From the NCBI GenBank assembly GCA_022747635.1, contig JAKTNV010000004.1, positions 23,249,969 through 23,313,968 of the forward strand: DNA of 64,000 bases, given 5' to 3'. How positions within the stretch are numbered: position 1 is the first letter of the stretch; each line of letters opens with the position of its first letter. Shown in pieces: positions 23,550 through 34,200 of the stretch. The position numbers were made by a program, and so were the translations under genes. The notes beneath the pieces are model-generated. The model had not been told where the DNA came from. It did not search any database and saw only the letters and a list, made by a program, of their open reading frames with translations. This DNA is from Hetaerina americana (taxonomy: Eukaryota > Arthropoda > Insecta > Odonata > Calopterygidae).

Positions 23550-25540
23550 GATTATAAGAAGTACTATTCCAAATTAATATTTGATACAAAAAGAAATTTC
23601 AATGTAAACTACATCTATTCTTCTGAAAATAAAACCAAAGCAGCATGGTAAATCATCAATAATAACTCTGTTAAATCACAGAGAAAATTTTCTATTGACT
23701 CTGTCTTCTGTGAAAAAGAACTGGTTTCTGAACCCAATGATATTGCCAACCATTTCAATCACCATTTTCTTAACTTCCTTGAAAAGTCATTGCCTCTAAA
23801 TCTTGCTCCCCAACTATATAGAGGACAAAACTCCGTCATCTCAGTTTCAAGTAATATTTATTTTCGCCCAACATGTGAACAAGAAGTGAAACTAATCATA
23901 AAAAAAATTAGCAAAATAGACTCAGCTGGATGGGATGAGGTTCCCTGCTCACTCCTTAAGGGGAAATGTAGCAATTATCTTTTAGCTCCCATTACTCACT
24001 TAGTAAATGCTTCTCTATCATCAGGTGTATTTCCTGACAAACTGAAATTCTCAGTAGTCATTCCGCTATACAAAAGTGGGAATCAGGAGGTAATGGACAA
24101 TTACCGCCCGATAACAAAAGTTTCTGTGTTCTCAAAAATACTTGAATCTGTCATTGCAAACAGAATAATGGAATTCCTAATAAAAAACAGTATTTTATCA
24201 AAGTCCCAATTTGGCTTTATTAAAGGACTTTCTGCTGAGCTCGCTTTATACAAGTTTATTGACTCTGTTCTTGATGGCATAGATAATAAAGCCAAGACAC
24301 TTTGTATATTTTATGATCTTAGAAAGGCTTTTGACTCTGTTGACCATGTAATTCTTCTGCATAAACTCCATTGCTATGGACTAAGAGGTATTGCAACCAA
24401 ATTAATAAGGTCCTTCTTGACAAAGAGAATGCAATGTGTAACTATTTCCAGTGCAAATATGAAAAAATGGTCATCCTCCTACCAGGAGGTTATTAGAGGG
24501 GTTCCCCAAGGATCCATTCTGGGGCCACTGCTATTTTTGTTATACATTAATGATCTGCCAAACTCATTTAATGGTGAGGTATTCATGTATGCAGACGATA
24601 CCAATCATCTGTTAAAGCAGGCAGGAAATGTGGTTCTACCAGCTCAGGAAGCTGTCACAAACATGGAGAGTTGGTGTTCTAATAATAAGCTTCTAATAAA
24701 TAAGAGTAAATCATCCTATATGCTGTTTCATACGCCACAGAAGAAAATTGACTGTAGTCCATACATTAAGTTTACAGACAACAGTCTAGGACGTACAACA
24801 GGTATTAAATTCCTTGGTTTGTTCTTAAATGAATGTCTTAGTTGGGATAGTCACATTGATGATCTTGCATCTCAAATTGCCTCTGGTTGTTATTTAATCA
24901 GAAGGATGAAAAAACTTATGAATACTGACACAGCCATAAGTCTATATTATGCACATGTCTATAGCAGATTGAAATATGGCATAGTGGCATGGGGAAATTC
25001 CCCTCCATCTGAAAGAATTTTTAAACTCCAAAAGTGGGCAATAAGAACAATTTGTAATGCTAGTCAAAAAGAGAGCTGTAGAGGCCTATTTAAAAAGCTG
25101 AGGATTATGCCTCTATCCTGCATTTATATGTATGAATCCACATTATTTGTAAAAACTTTTGAAGGTAAATTTAACTTAAAAACAAATAAAAATGTGCATA
25201 ACTATGATACCAGAAAAAAATCCAATTATGTAACAAGTTCTCATAAACTTTCTATGTTCAGCAATGGGCCTACGTATATGGGTTGTAAATTATTTAACAA
25301 TTTGCCAATAGAAATAAAAAATGAGCAAAGACTGGTGTATTTTAAAATTAAATTAAAAAAATATTTACTTGACAATTGTTTTTACAATGTAAAAGAATTC
25401 TTGTTTAAAAGACTGTTAATATTGCTGTATGATGTTTAAATCTTGTAATATGTACTACTATTTTAATGTATATTTGACAAGGCCTATATATGTACTAACA
25501 TATCAACAGGACCAATAAATTTATTATTATTATTATAGTG
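23550..25540 (+). mobile_element. Non-LTR retrotransposon (CR1/L2/Daphne-like), 5'-truncated, (ATT)n tail
   Basis: 5'-truncated LINE carrying a long reverse transcriptase frame. It ends in a short 3' UTR, AATAAATTTATTATTATTATTA at its very 3' end (25514-25538), the ATT-type simple tail typical of CR1/L2-group elements. Coding homology extends upstream of the first Met to about 23550 with an in-frame TAA near 23649. The clade is inferred from RT motifs and tail type only. Confidence 0.85.
23790..25439 (+). pseudogene. LINE reverse transcriptase, 549-codon open frame, truncated N-terminus
   Basis: Nearly intact reverse transcriptase and C-terminal region. Motifs in order: DSAGWDEVPCSLLK (RT 0), FPDKLKFSVVIPLYKSG (RT 1), NYRPITKVSVFSKILE (RT 2), SQFGFIKGLSAELAL (RT 3), CIFYDLRKAFDSVDH (motif A Asp), GVPQGSILGPLLFLLYINDL (motif B), MYADDT (catalytic YADD), NKSKSSYMLFH, IKFLGLFLNECLSWD, and a C-terminal block with LKYGIVAWGNS. 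The endonuclease domain is missing, and upstream in-frame coding is broken by a stop at about 23649. The enzyme would copy its RNA into DNA at a nicked target. The copy looks young because the 549 codons are free of stops, but it lacks its 5' half, so it is not autonomous. Confidence 0.88.
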
Positions 25541-25719
25541 TTCTAAAGGTTGCATGGAAGAAGCTACCTGATTCAACATCAAAATTTGGTTGAAGAATCG
25601 TATACCAGTCCCAGGTGATACTGTATTCTGCAGTTGCTGGATGCTAGAAATGACCCAGTATTCTCAGAAATCAATGGTGAGGAAGGCAACCTCAACCAAG
25701 TGGTAGGGGAGGCAACTGA

Positions 25720-26030
25720 CAGTGAAGGTAATTTGCACCATAAGGGACAAGTGGGTAATTTACCACACCTAGGATGTTCAGTGAAAGGGGGAAGGGTGGA
25801 AAGAAACCTGGCACCAGTATTAGCTTAGTCTTAACAAAAGGATTCACAGTTAACACTCCATCTGACATTGGAAGTGACACACTCCACGTGAAATTCTCTC
25901 CACATAGCGCACAAGTAGAAATTGGGACACTGGTGAAAATTCTGCCACCACCAGGATTTAGGATTCAAACCCAGGTCTTCGGGTAGGATGCCAGAACACA
26001 AGCCACTTCACCAATCCGACTGGTAGATCT
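25720..26030 (-). mobile_element. tRNA-derived SINE
   Basis: Read on the minus strand the element starts near 26030 with a tRNA-like head (CGGATTGGTGAAGTGGCTTG, A-box region). It has a good B box at about 25973-25962 (CCTGGGTTTGAATCC; consensus GGTTCGANTCC). A body without coding potential continues towards 25720. It lies just past the poly(A) end of the CUB-LDLa gene. Confidence 0.65.
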
Positions 26031-26679
26031 CTTTAATGGCATGAAACCTCGATGGATATTAGGACTACCTGGCAAAGGAGTCATTAGAAATCCATAGGGA
26101 AGGAAGAACTTTCAACTGAAGCATGGGATTCTGTTATTAATATTAGTATTTCACCATTTAAGGTACGTTTTAGATAGTTATAGATTGAAAAATAATATAT
26201 GTGTTTCCTTGCCTCTTTAAAAAAACGACTTGGCATCCAGGATACCATAAAATTAATCCTTTTATATCCATTCCTCATTCCCATTCTTATGCAATTATAC
26301 ATCTACCCACTTACAAAAATGATTCATTAACTAGCAGAATATAAATGGTAGAGATGGTTAAAGAAGTAACATAACAATAATAATAATATAATCAGTTAAT
26401 AAAGAGATTAATCACCATTCGCCACTTTTTTTCTTTTCTGCACTGTGAATATTTCCACCAATTACTCTAGGTATACACATTAATTCATGAGGCAGAACTT
26501 TAAGTTAGGTATTAAGCAGAAGTTAAAATGTCAATTAACCTATCATATTGTTAAATACCAAGTTCATTGTCTAATTCAGTTTGATGCAAAACTGAATCCA
26601 TGAGGGTTCAATAATTTCCATAAAAATCAGGTTTCAAATAAATATTTGTTTTAGATATGGACAAGAAATAAACACTAGT

Positions 26680-26685
26680 TTTATT
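26680..26685 (-). terminator. Poly(A) signal AATAAA, candidate end of CUB-LDLa gene
   Basis: Minus-strand AATAAA about 185 nt after the candidate stop codon at 26870-26872. It supports a terminal exon here, but AT-rich DNA gives such hexamers by chance. Confidence 0.35.
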
Positions 26686-26869
26686 TAAATAATAAATGCA
26701 CAATATCTTATCATACAAATACATATTTACAAATAAAGAGATGCACTTGGAAACTGTTGTTATAAAAATGTGTTTCCACCAGGTATTCTAGCACTGCAGA
26801 GTTCTCCATAAAGTGGCATCACAAGTTTTGTATCACATCATCAATGACTCTAGATAAAATATCCATTCA

Positions 26870-26881
26870 TCATTTAGTTTC
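26870..26881 (-). CDS. Candidate last coding exon of CUB-LDLa gene (three codons and stop)
   Basis: A good minus-strand acceptor (TACTATTTTCAG) is followed in phase 0 by GAA ACT AAA TGA. Exon 4 ends in phase 0 at its GTATGT donor, so the junction would give ...QAEN-ETK-stop, a secreted protein of about 237 residues with no membrane anchor. This is inference from splice signals alone. Another downstream exon could be used instead. Confidence 0.35.
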   Translation of the reverse strand, partial: ETK

Positions 26882-27179
26882 CTGAAAATAGTAAAAATAT
26901 GTTCCAAGTACACATATATGACACACTTCAAAATACCTGAGTATGTAAAACGTATGTATATGCTTTCCTTTTTTCCAGATTTATAATAGACCATAATTTA
27001 TACGTATATATATAAAATTTATATAAAAGTCATGAAATTGTGTGCAATACTCAAAATGGAAGACAATGGGAAACCACCATATTAGTCTCCCAAGCATATG
27101 TAGCCTTGCATTCATTTAAGATGCGATGGCATTTCTCTCAGTAAAATATTCTGGAGATAAAATAGTCACCCAATCAGAT

Positions 27180-29560
27180 ATTAAGGGGGTGATAACTGAG
27201 AGGGGAACATCCATCAAGGTGGTCTAATGCGTTATAGGGATTTGGAATGCTAGAGTATTAGGAGTGTACAGGAAGTTGGAAAATGCTAGAATGGGGAGGG
27301 ACAGACTGGAGATAGCTACTTTAAGTGAACGTGACTTTAGGTAGGCCAGGGCCAATTACTTCAGGAAAAACAGATACAAGGTAATTAACTCAGTGAATTG
27401 ACCAGTAGATTGTCGGAGTAGGCATCATGATCAAGTAGGAGTGGGCAAGATGAGTCAAATTGTCCTGGCAATATAATGAGATGATTCCGATAAAAAATAT
27501 GAAGAACCAATGAGCTCAGGCATAGTGCAAGGGGTATATGCCTGCATCCAGCCATTCAGAAAAAGAAATAGAAGTAAATTAACACCTGGAAGAGGTTCTA
27601 GGAGCAGTAAAAGGGGAGGATAACCTAATTGTGATGGGTGACTGGAATGCTGTGGTTGGAGAGGTCTGAAAGGGAAGCAGCATGGGATACTTTGGGTCAG
27701 GGAAATGAAACCCTGATGGAAAAGACTAATGGAATTCTGAAATGAGAAATACATGGCAATAGCAAATACACTCTTAGAACAGCATCAGAGTAGAAAATAT
27801 CCATGGAAGATACCAGTGGACAGGGTCGGATACCAAATTAACTACATCCTTATCAGAATGAGATACAAAAACCAAGTTACACAATATAAGAGCTACTCTG
27901 GAGTGGACATAAATAGCAATCACAATCTGAAGGCCATGGATAGCTAACTGCAATACAAGAAGATTAAGAAAGTGGATTTGAAACCCAGATGAATCACAAA
28001 GATACCAGAAGAAAAGTTCCGACAAAAGTTCACTTTATCTTCAGACCATTGACTATTGAGGGATTGAATATTGAAGGAATAAATGAGACTGGATGGAAAA
28101 TGGAGGAAAATAAAGAATATCATAACCAAAGAAGCAGATGAGCAGCTTCTGCGTATGACAGCAAAAACCAACCACCCATTGATAGCATTTAATTAAGAGG
28201 CCACATGGGGGCAAGAAAAAAATACAAGAATTTAAGAAATCAAACAGAGGAAATCCTTTGCAACGAGTTGTAGAACCTAGTCATATTAGAATGCAAGAAG
28301 ACCAATGAAAGTGGATAGAAAGCTATTGTGAATATCAATAACAACTTAGAATGCAAGAAGACCAATGAAAGTGGATAGAAAGCTATTGTGAATATCAATA
28401 ACAACATAGAGAAGTAAAACACTGAAATGGCTTCTAAAGTGGTGAGAGAAAATTTGAAGGAAGAAAAACAAAATCTCACTTTATCCAAGATGCTGATAGA
28501 AAGATACCATTAGAAAATGAAGGAATTGGAGATGGATGAAATGAATAAATTAAAGAATTCTACCAAGCACCCAAACCACTTGAAGGTGACTTAATCAGAG
28601 AAGAAATAGTGACAGAAGAAAGAAGTGGAGCCAATAGATTCTTATAAAAGAATTCAACAGAGCCATGAAAGACGAGAAGAATTACAAAGCGCCATGAGTT
28701 GACAAAATAATTGGACAAATCAATCAAGTCACTCATGGCCATGGAAACCTCTTTGTAATTATCAAAGATAGCTATGACTGTGTAAAACTACTTGAGGACT
28801 CTGAGAAGAGCATGGCGATTAGAATTCAAAGAAACCAAAAACAGAGAAACTATTAGAACACAGAACATTGAGCCTTATGTGTCATGCATTGGAATTAATA
28901 ACTTGGATAATTAGCCAAAGAATAGAATAAAAGATAGAAGAAAACTTCATGGTAAAACAAATTGGAATCAGGGAAAATTGAGGAACAAGAGTGACACTAC
29001 ACAGGCTCGGGGTACTGGACAAAGAAATTATACACATAAACAAACATTTAAATGAGGAATTCGCGACCTTCAACAACATCGAATGGAACAATAAATTCAA
29101 TATACTAGGAATCCTGTGCATATACTGTAATGGGAGAAGAATAATCCACTACCTCTAAAAGAATCAGGGAAAAACCAATGAAAATGGAAGTAAAATAGAA
29201 TCCAATGTAAACAAAGGAATTAAGCAAAAATGCAACCTTTTGACATCACTATTAAACATATATCTAGAAGAGGAATAATAAGATGCCCATGAATTCGGCA
29301 TTAAAGGAATCAAGGCAAATGGTAAGAAAATGAACCTGTTTCAATTTGCTAATGACATTGCAGTAGTAGCAAAACTGCAAGAGGACATGAAATCAACCTT
29401 GAAAACTATGAATCTAGCACTTTGAGGATATAATATGAGAATCAACAAAAAGAAAACTGAAACCCTTGTGTTTGAAAGAGAAAAGCTAATGTAGATATCA
29501 CAATGTCAAAAATAAAACTAGAGTAAGTGGAAATCTTCATTTACCCATACATTTTTTGAC
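27180..29560 (+). mobile_element. RTE-like LINE, nearly full length but heavily decayed
   Basis: Plus-strand remnant of the same LINE group as at 3-5 kb, here including the endonuclease. In shifting frames one reads WNARVLGVYRKLENARMGRD and LEIATLSERDF (endonuclease start, about 27235-27335), EDNLIVMGDWNAVVGE (endonuclease core, about 27615-27665), WKIPVDRVGYQINYILIRMR and KNQVTQYKSY with an SNHN box (about 27800-27935). The RT box FANDIAVVAKLQED (from FADD, about 29344-29385) and NMRINKKKTETLVFE follow. Many stops and frameshifts show it is old. It sits in an intron of the CUB-LDLa gene in the opposite orientation. Confidence 0.82.
28286..28405. repeat. Perfect 60-bp tandem duplication
   Basis: Two exact copies of a 60-bp unit, 28286-28345 and 28346-28405, inside the decayed LINE. 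Since the host element is old and degenerate, identity of the two units implies a recent duplication. Confidence 0.95.
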
Positions 29561-31838
29561 AACAAAAATTAAAGAATGGAGTGATTAAATATAATATTTT
29601 AACTATTTTATTTTCATTCATCTGGCTGAGGAAACAACCAATTGCCGCTTCTGAATAAAATTTTCATTTTGGTTGAAGAAAAGTATTATTCGTAGTTTGA
29701 AAGATAATTCATTTTCACAATTATTCTAAAGAGGAGAGAGAAAGAGTTCCTCTTCTTTAGAAAATGATTCATAAAAGAGAAGTGAATGCCTTTCATAGAA
29801 AGACAAGAATAAAGTATACAACAAAGGAAACATAGAAATTTAAATATTTAGTGCTATTTAATTAAGGTCAGCAGCTATTCAAACATTAATGGGATGGCAT
29901 ACTAAAAATATTTTTTGCTTGGCTTAATTTATGCAAAGATAAAAGATATTCTATTTAAAAATTGGATTTATTGGGATTTGCAGGCATGCAGATTACATAC
30001 AAAGATGACATATTAGAACAACACATTTATATGTAAATGCCATTCTAGTGAACTATGGCTTCTTCTCCTTCCCCAAAGCCACAAGAGAAGAAAAAGCAAA
30101 TGATGGATGGGTTTGGTGGCTCATGGCAAAAAAGGTCAAAGGAGAGACTCATTTATTTAGGCGATGTGAGAGCAAAAGAGCAATATTCTCCTTCATATGC
30201 CTCAATTAATGGTATTTTATCCGTTGTTTGACTCCAAGATACAAATAGTTAAATGGCGCCACCACAGGAGCACCAATTGGGACCCAATTACTCCTTACCT
30301 ATGCAGTCCAGACCCACCAGATTACAACTATAATTTCATAACCAATTGGTTGGGCAAGTAACATACTAAGTACTCATATGAAAGTATTATTACATTGATG
30401 AAAAGAATGATTAAGCCAATGGTAGCAATGAGATTGATCAGGAATAATTTTCTTTTTTTAATTTGAAGTTCATTTACACCACCAGCAGTAATATTTTATT
30501 CTTTTTTCAGGTTTTATTTACATTATAAATAAATTGATCAGCTCTGATCTGCTCATTTCCTTCAGAGATGTAGTCTTGAAGGACACATTTGTTTTTAAAT
30601 CATACTTAACTAAATTATTGCTAGCCCCAGTGGGTTACATATTCCCAAAAACCGACCGCCAATAATGGTTGCACCTCGAACAATAGCAGCTTATTGTTTT
30701 AGATAAATTACAGCAATAAAACTGAAAAACAACCTTAGACAGTAAATATGACCTGAGCAAATAAAATATTAGCTGACAGAATCCTGCCTTACATCAAATG
30801 CAGGTCAACAAATATCTTATATTACTAATTCAGAAACTTTATCCTAAAGCCTATGAAATGAAAAAAACTATGCACGCAAAATATGTATGGGTCTGAGGTT
30901 GAAAGATTTACTTATAAAAGGTAGAGGATGGTGGCAAAAGATTTATTATTCAAAGCTTAATTAGATATTATAGGAATGTGAAATAGAACATATGCATTTT
31001 TATATTTTGAATTTCTGCCATTGCCAGTGTTACAATGATAGGCTAGGTTTTATGATGGTAACCAGATATGTTCCAAATCTAAGAATTGTATACTTGGTTG
31101 CCTTTATTTTTCAAATTCACTACAAGTGCATTCCCTAAATATTCCTGTATAATGAGGTTTAATGTTTCTTTTGCTCATTTTATTTTGGGTGATTGCACTA
31201 GGACCATAGTCCTCATTAATGTCGGCAAATTTTTCATGGTAAGGTCAGAGATGTTATACCAACTGTTAAAGCTTTTTACTGTTTGATCAGCAAATATATA
31301 ATAATACCTAATTTATGCTTACATCAAAATATCCTCTGTCTTAATCATTGAAAACTCCTACTCTTTGACAATGAATTATTTCTAAAGCCCAGCATAACGC
31401 ATTTGCCTTGCTAACACACATACCACATATAGATGATTTCACTGGCAATTACACAAACAGCTCCTTTCATATTAACCTTCCTCTAAAGGAAGACAAATAT
31501 GCATAAAACATTTTAATTTGACATATTTCCAAAATATTAACAAAGCAAGATATAAAAATTAAAAGCCATGAAAAATTGAGCAGTTGAGGAGAACAATAAT
31601 TTTCAAAGTTTGAAAATATTACAATAGATTCAAATTAAGAACTCCTAAGTATTATCAATGGCATGCAGCAACAGGGCTGAGAGTATTTGATTGCTTTAAA
31701 GGTAAAAGAAAATGCTCTTTAGGTTTATGCACTATAGTACCAAACTGCAAAATATGAAAGATTTCTCTATCCTGGAAGTTTAACAGTTTCTGAACAACAA
31801 CCATTAACTAAATAAAGAATTCTGAATAATGTACATAC
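29561..31838 (-). other. Intron of the CUB-LDLa gene; nothing else seen
   Basis: AT-rich sequence between the LINE and exon 4. I found no extra exon with compatible splice sites and coding content. Confidence 0.4.
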
Positions 31839-31990
31839 ATTTTCAGCCTGTCTCCTAGCATATTCACAATTTCCCTCATCTCTGCAATCCCCAAATGGGC
31901 AATTAACAATTCCATCATTGATGAGAGTTGACTTAATGCAGACATTATGGCCACAGTCAAACCATTCACTTGATGATCCCTCATAACATC
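31839..31990 (-). CDS. CUB-LDLa protein, exon 4 (LDL-receptor class A module)
   Basis: Acceptor TTTGTTTTTAG, donor AAT|GTATGT. The exon enters in phase 1, completing an Arg codon with exon 3, and leaves in phase 0. It encodes CYEGSSSEWFDCGHNVC, then INDGIVNCPFGDCRDEGNC. This is an LDLa repeat: six cysteines, the FDCG...C start and an acidic cluster (DGIVNCPFGDCRDE) resembling the calcium-binding box, though with fewer acidic ligands than a classic DCxDGSDE. Reading through the donor gives a stop 24 codons later (31767). LDLa modules bind ligands in secreted and cell-surface proteins. Confidence 0.78.
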
Positions 31991-33153
31991 CTAAAAACAA
32001 AAGTACTAGATAAATAAATGTATACATAGGTAAGATTTGAAAAGCTCTTACAGCCTTGACAAATAAGAAATATTCTCCAAAAGCCACAATATAATTTGCT
32101 GCTAAATGTGGAAATTCATAGGTTTAGAATCTAGGCCTAATGCTTAGTTTGCTCAGTCCCAAATTTACATATGTATTAGATATCTTTATCAAACTTGTAT
32201 AATGAAACTTTTACGGTGAACTATATTATTTCACAAAAATCAAAATTAAGCAGAAAACATATTGTATGATTATCATGAACCAATCAACATTTGCTTTTAA
32301 AATAAAATCATATATATTTAAAAACAAGGAGCTATTATAGTCTAATTTTTAAGGTTTCACATAAGGACGTCTCAATCCCATGCTAGCCATTGATTTTAAA
32401 AAAACTTCCCATAGTTCATAGGTTTAGAATGTTGCTCTCCATTCTATCACGCATTATTCAAACCCTTAAAAAGATATATTCGGTGATTAACAAAGGAATT
32501 AACCCAGATACCATTTATAAATTAAAGTTATTGTGGCAATTATAAGAATGGTTTGATGTCACTGTGGGGTGAGAACACAGCTTATTGCTTCATTAGGTAC
32601 TACTGGGGTTAATGTCCATGATAAAATTTTTCTCCATTCAACATATAGGAACTGCATAAATTTTCCTTTCAAAATTTAATATTGCAATCAGAAATTAGAA
32701 AATGCCTGATCATCCCCACTTCTGTATTTTCTTCCTGATATTTCCCCAGCTATGAGTCCTGGTCAAATTAAGCATTGACAAATTTTGCACTTGTATGAAT
32801 AAACTGGTTCATATGATTTTTAAATGTGATTTTTTTGGAAGATTACCAGTTTTAATAATTAATAAAATCCTAACGAATGACAAAAACTCTGACAAGAAGT
32901 TACTTAAGTATTTGTACATGAGAGTTAACATTTGAGCTTGAGTCACTAAGCAGTTTTAAATACATGTCCTAGAACAATTATAAAAAAGAACTGGTAAAAA
33001 AATCACATCTGCATCTTTAATAAGAATGGCCAATGTTCAGAAGATGCTAAATGTTCTTCTCTCTCATGCAAAATAGATAATAGCTATCCCAGATTTTCAT
33101 TATTTATGATGATTTTTTTCTTTCCTCCAAAATGTAAACCTAGTTTGACTAAC

Positions 33154-33382
33154 TTCGGAAGCCTGTGTATGCTACTTCCATCTCCAATGTGTCATTTATC
33201 TGTGGTCTATGATTATTAAGGGACATCTCTGTCTCCAGTGTATGATCTTCTTGAATGTGAGTTCCTTGAGTCCAGTATTTATTTCGGATATAATTTTCAT
33301 ATGTAGATGAAATGTTACCATCTTTATTTACAGTTTTTCCAAACAAAATGTTACCACATGTTGGTAACCCATCAATTTTTAG
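33154..33382 (-). CDS. CUB-LDLa protein, exon 3 (end of CUB domain and linker)
   Basis: Acceptor CTCTTTTACAG, phase 0 in. The exon starts LKIDGLPTCGN, which with DYLK from exon 2 forms the usual end of a CUB domain (C-x-DYL...G...CG). A polar linker with many Asn, Thr and Glu follows (THIQEDHTLETEMSLNNHRP). The donor is CGAA|GTTAGT, leaving one base that joins GA of exon 4 to make AGA (Arg). Without splicing the frame stops within one codon (TAG). Confidence 0.75.
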
Positions 33383-33967
33383 CTGTAAAAGAGAAAAGGA
33401 TTTCAGTAGGTCAAGACAACAGTAATTATGCAAAGCATACATTTATTAGAAAGGGGTGTATCATAGTAACCTCCAAATATTAGATCAAATCTTCTAGTTA
33501 TTGTAAAATATCAAGATAGGAACTGTATTGACTACACTGCTGCAAGTATAAGGAAAGTAAATAAGCCAAAAAAACATTATCAATTTACAAAATCATTTGT
33601 TATGAGCAGGATCTTCAAACTCTTTATAATGACAAAAAGTCTACTTAAATTTTAAAAAAGTCTCTTAATTTAAGGGTTAAGTAAATTGATGAAGAAAATA
33701 ATGTAGTTTTAATGTCATTCCATTTAGGAAAACTCATTATTTCTATTGAAGGACTAGTGGCATCCAGGGAGCAAAAAAACTCATTTATATGTACTATTAA
33801 CTGGCAATTTAAAAGTTTTCCTGAAGATTTTTATAAGTTTATTGGACTAATTTTCCAAATAAGGGCTAATTAAATTCAATTATTAACTATCGTTTAAACT
33901 CATAATTTCATAACAAGAAGATTGGAGTGGAATTCATGCTTTAAATTTAGTCTACATAGTTACTTAC

Positions 33968-34200
33968 TTTCAAATAATCAATACAAATTTCCTCGGAAAA
34001 TTGTCTGAACCTCATCTTCTGAACAATTGCAATGATACCCATATTGCTTTCTCGAGCAAGAACTTTGTATTTGCAGTAAAAGCTGGGGCGGAAGTCATGT
34101 CCTTTGTTGTCAAGGGAATATTTTAGGATAACTGAATGATCATAAGAGAGTATGATGTCAGTGTCTTTCAATGTATCACAAATGATATTTCTAATGTCAT
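33968..34200 (-). CDS. CUB-LDLa protein, exon 2 (CUB domain core)
   Basis: Acceptor CTTTTACAG, donor AAA|GTAAGT. Phase 1 in, phase 0 out. It encodes IRNIICDTLKDTDIILSY, YCKYKVLARES, GIIAIVQKMRFR and EEICIDYLK. Cysteine spacing and the hydrophobic/charged strand pattern fit a CUB beta-sandwich. CUB plus LDLa in a small signal-peptide protein recalls the insect Culd-type family (CUB and LDLa domain), but I cannot confirm orthology. Confidence 0.75.

Noticed and set aside
28240..28488. 82-residue minus-strand frame with internal repeats
   Set aside because: Caused by the 60-bp tandem duplication within the decayed LINE; antisense to LINE coding.
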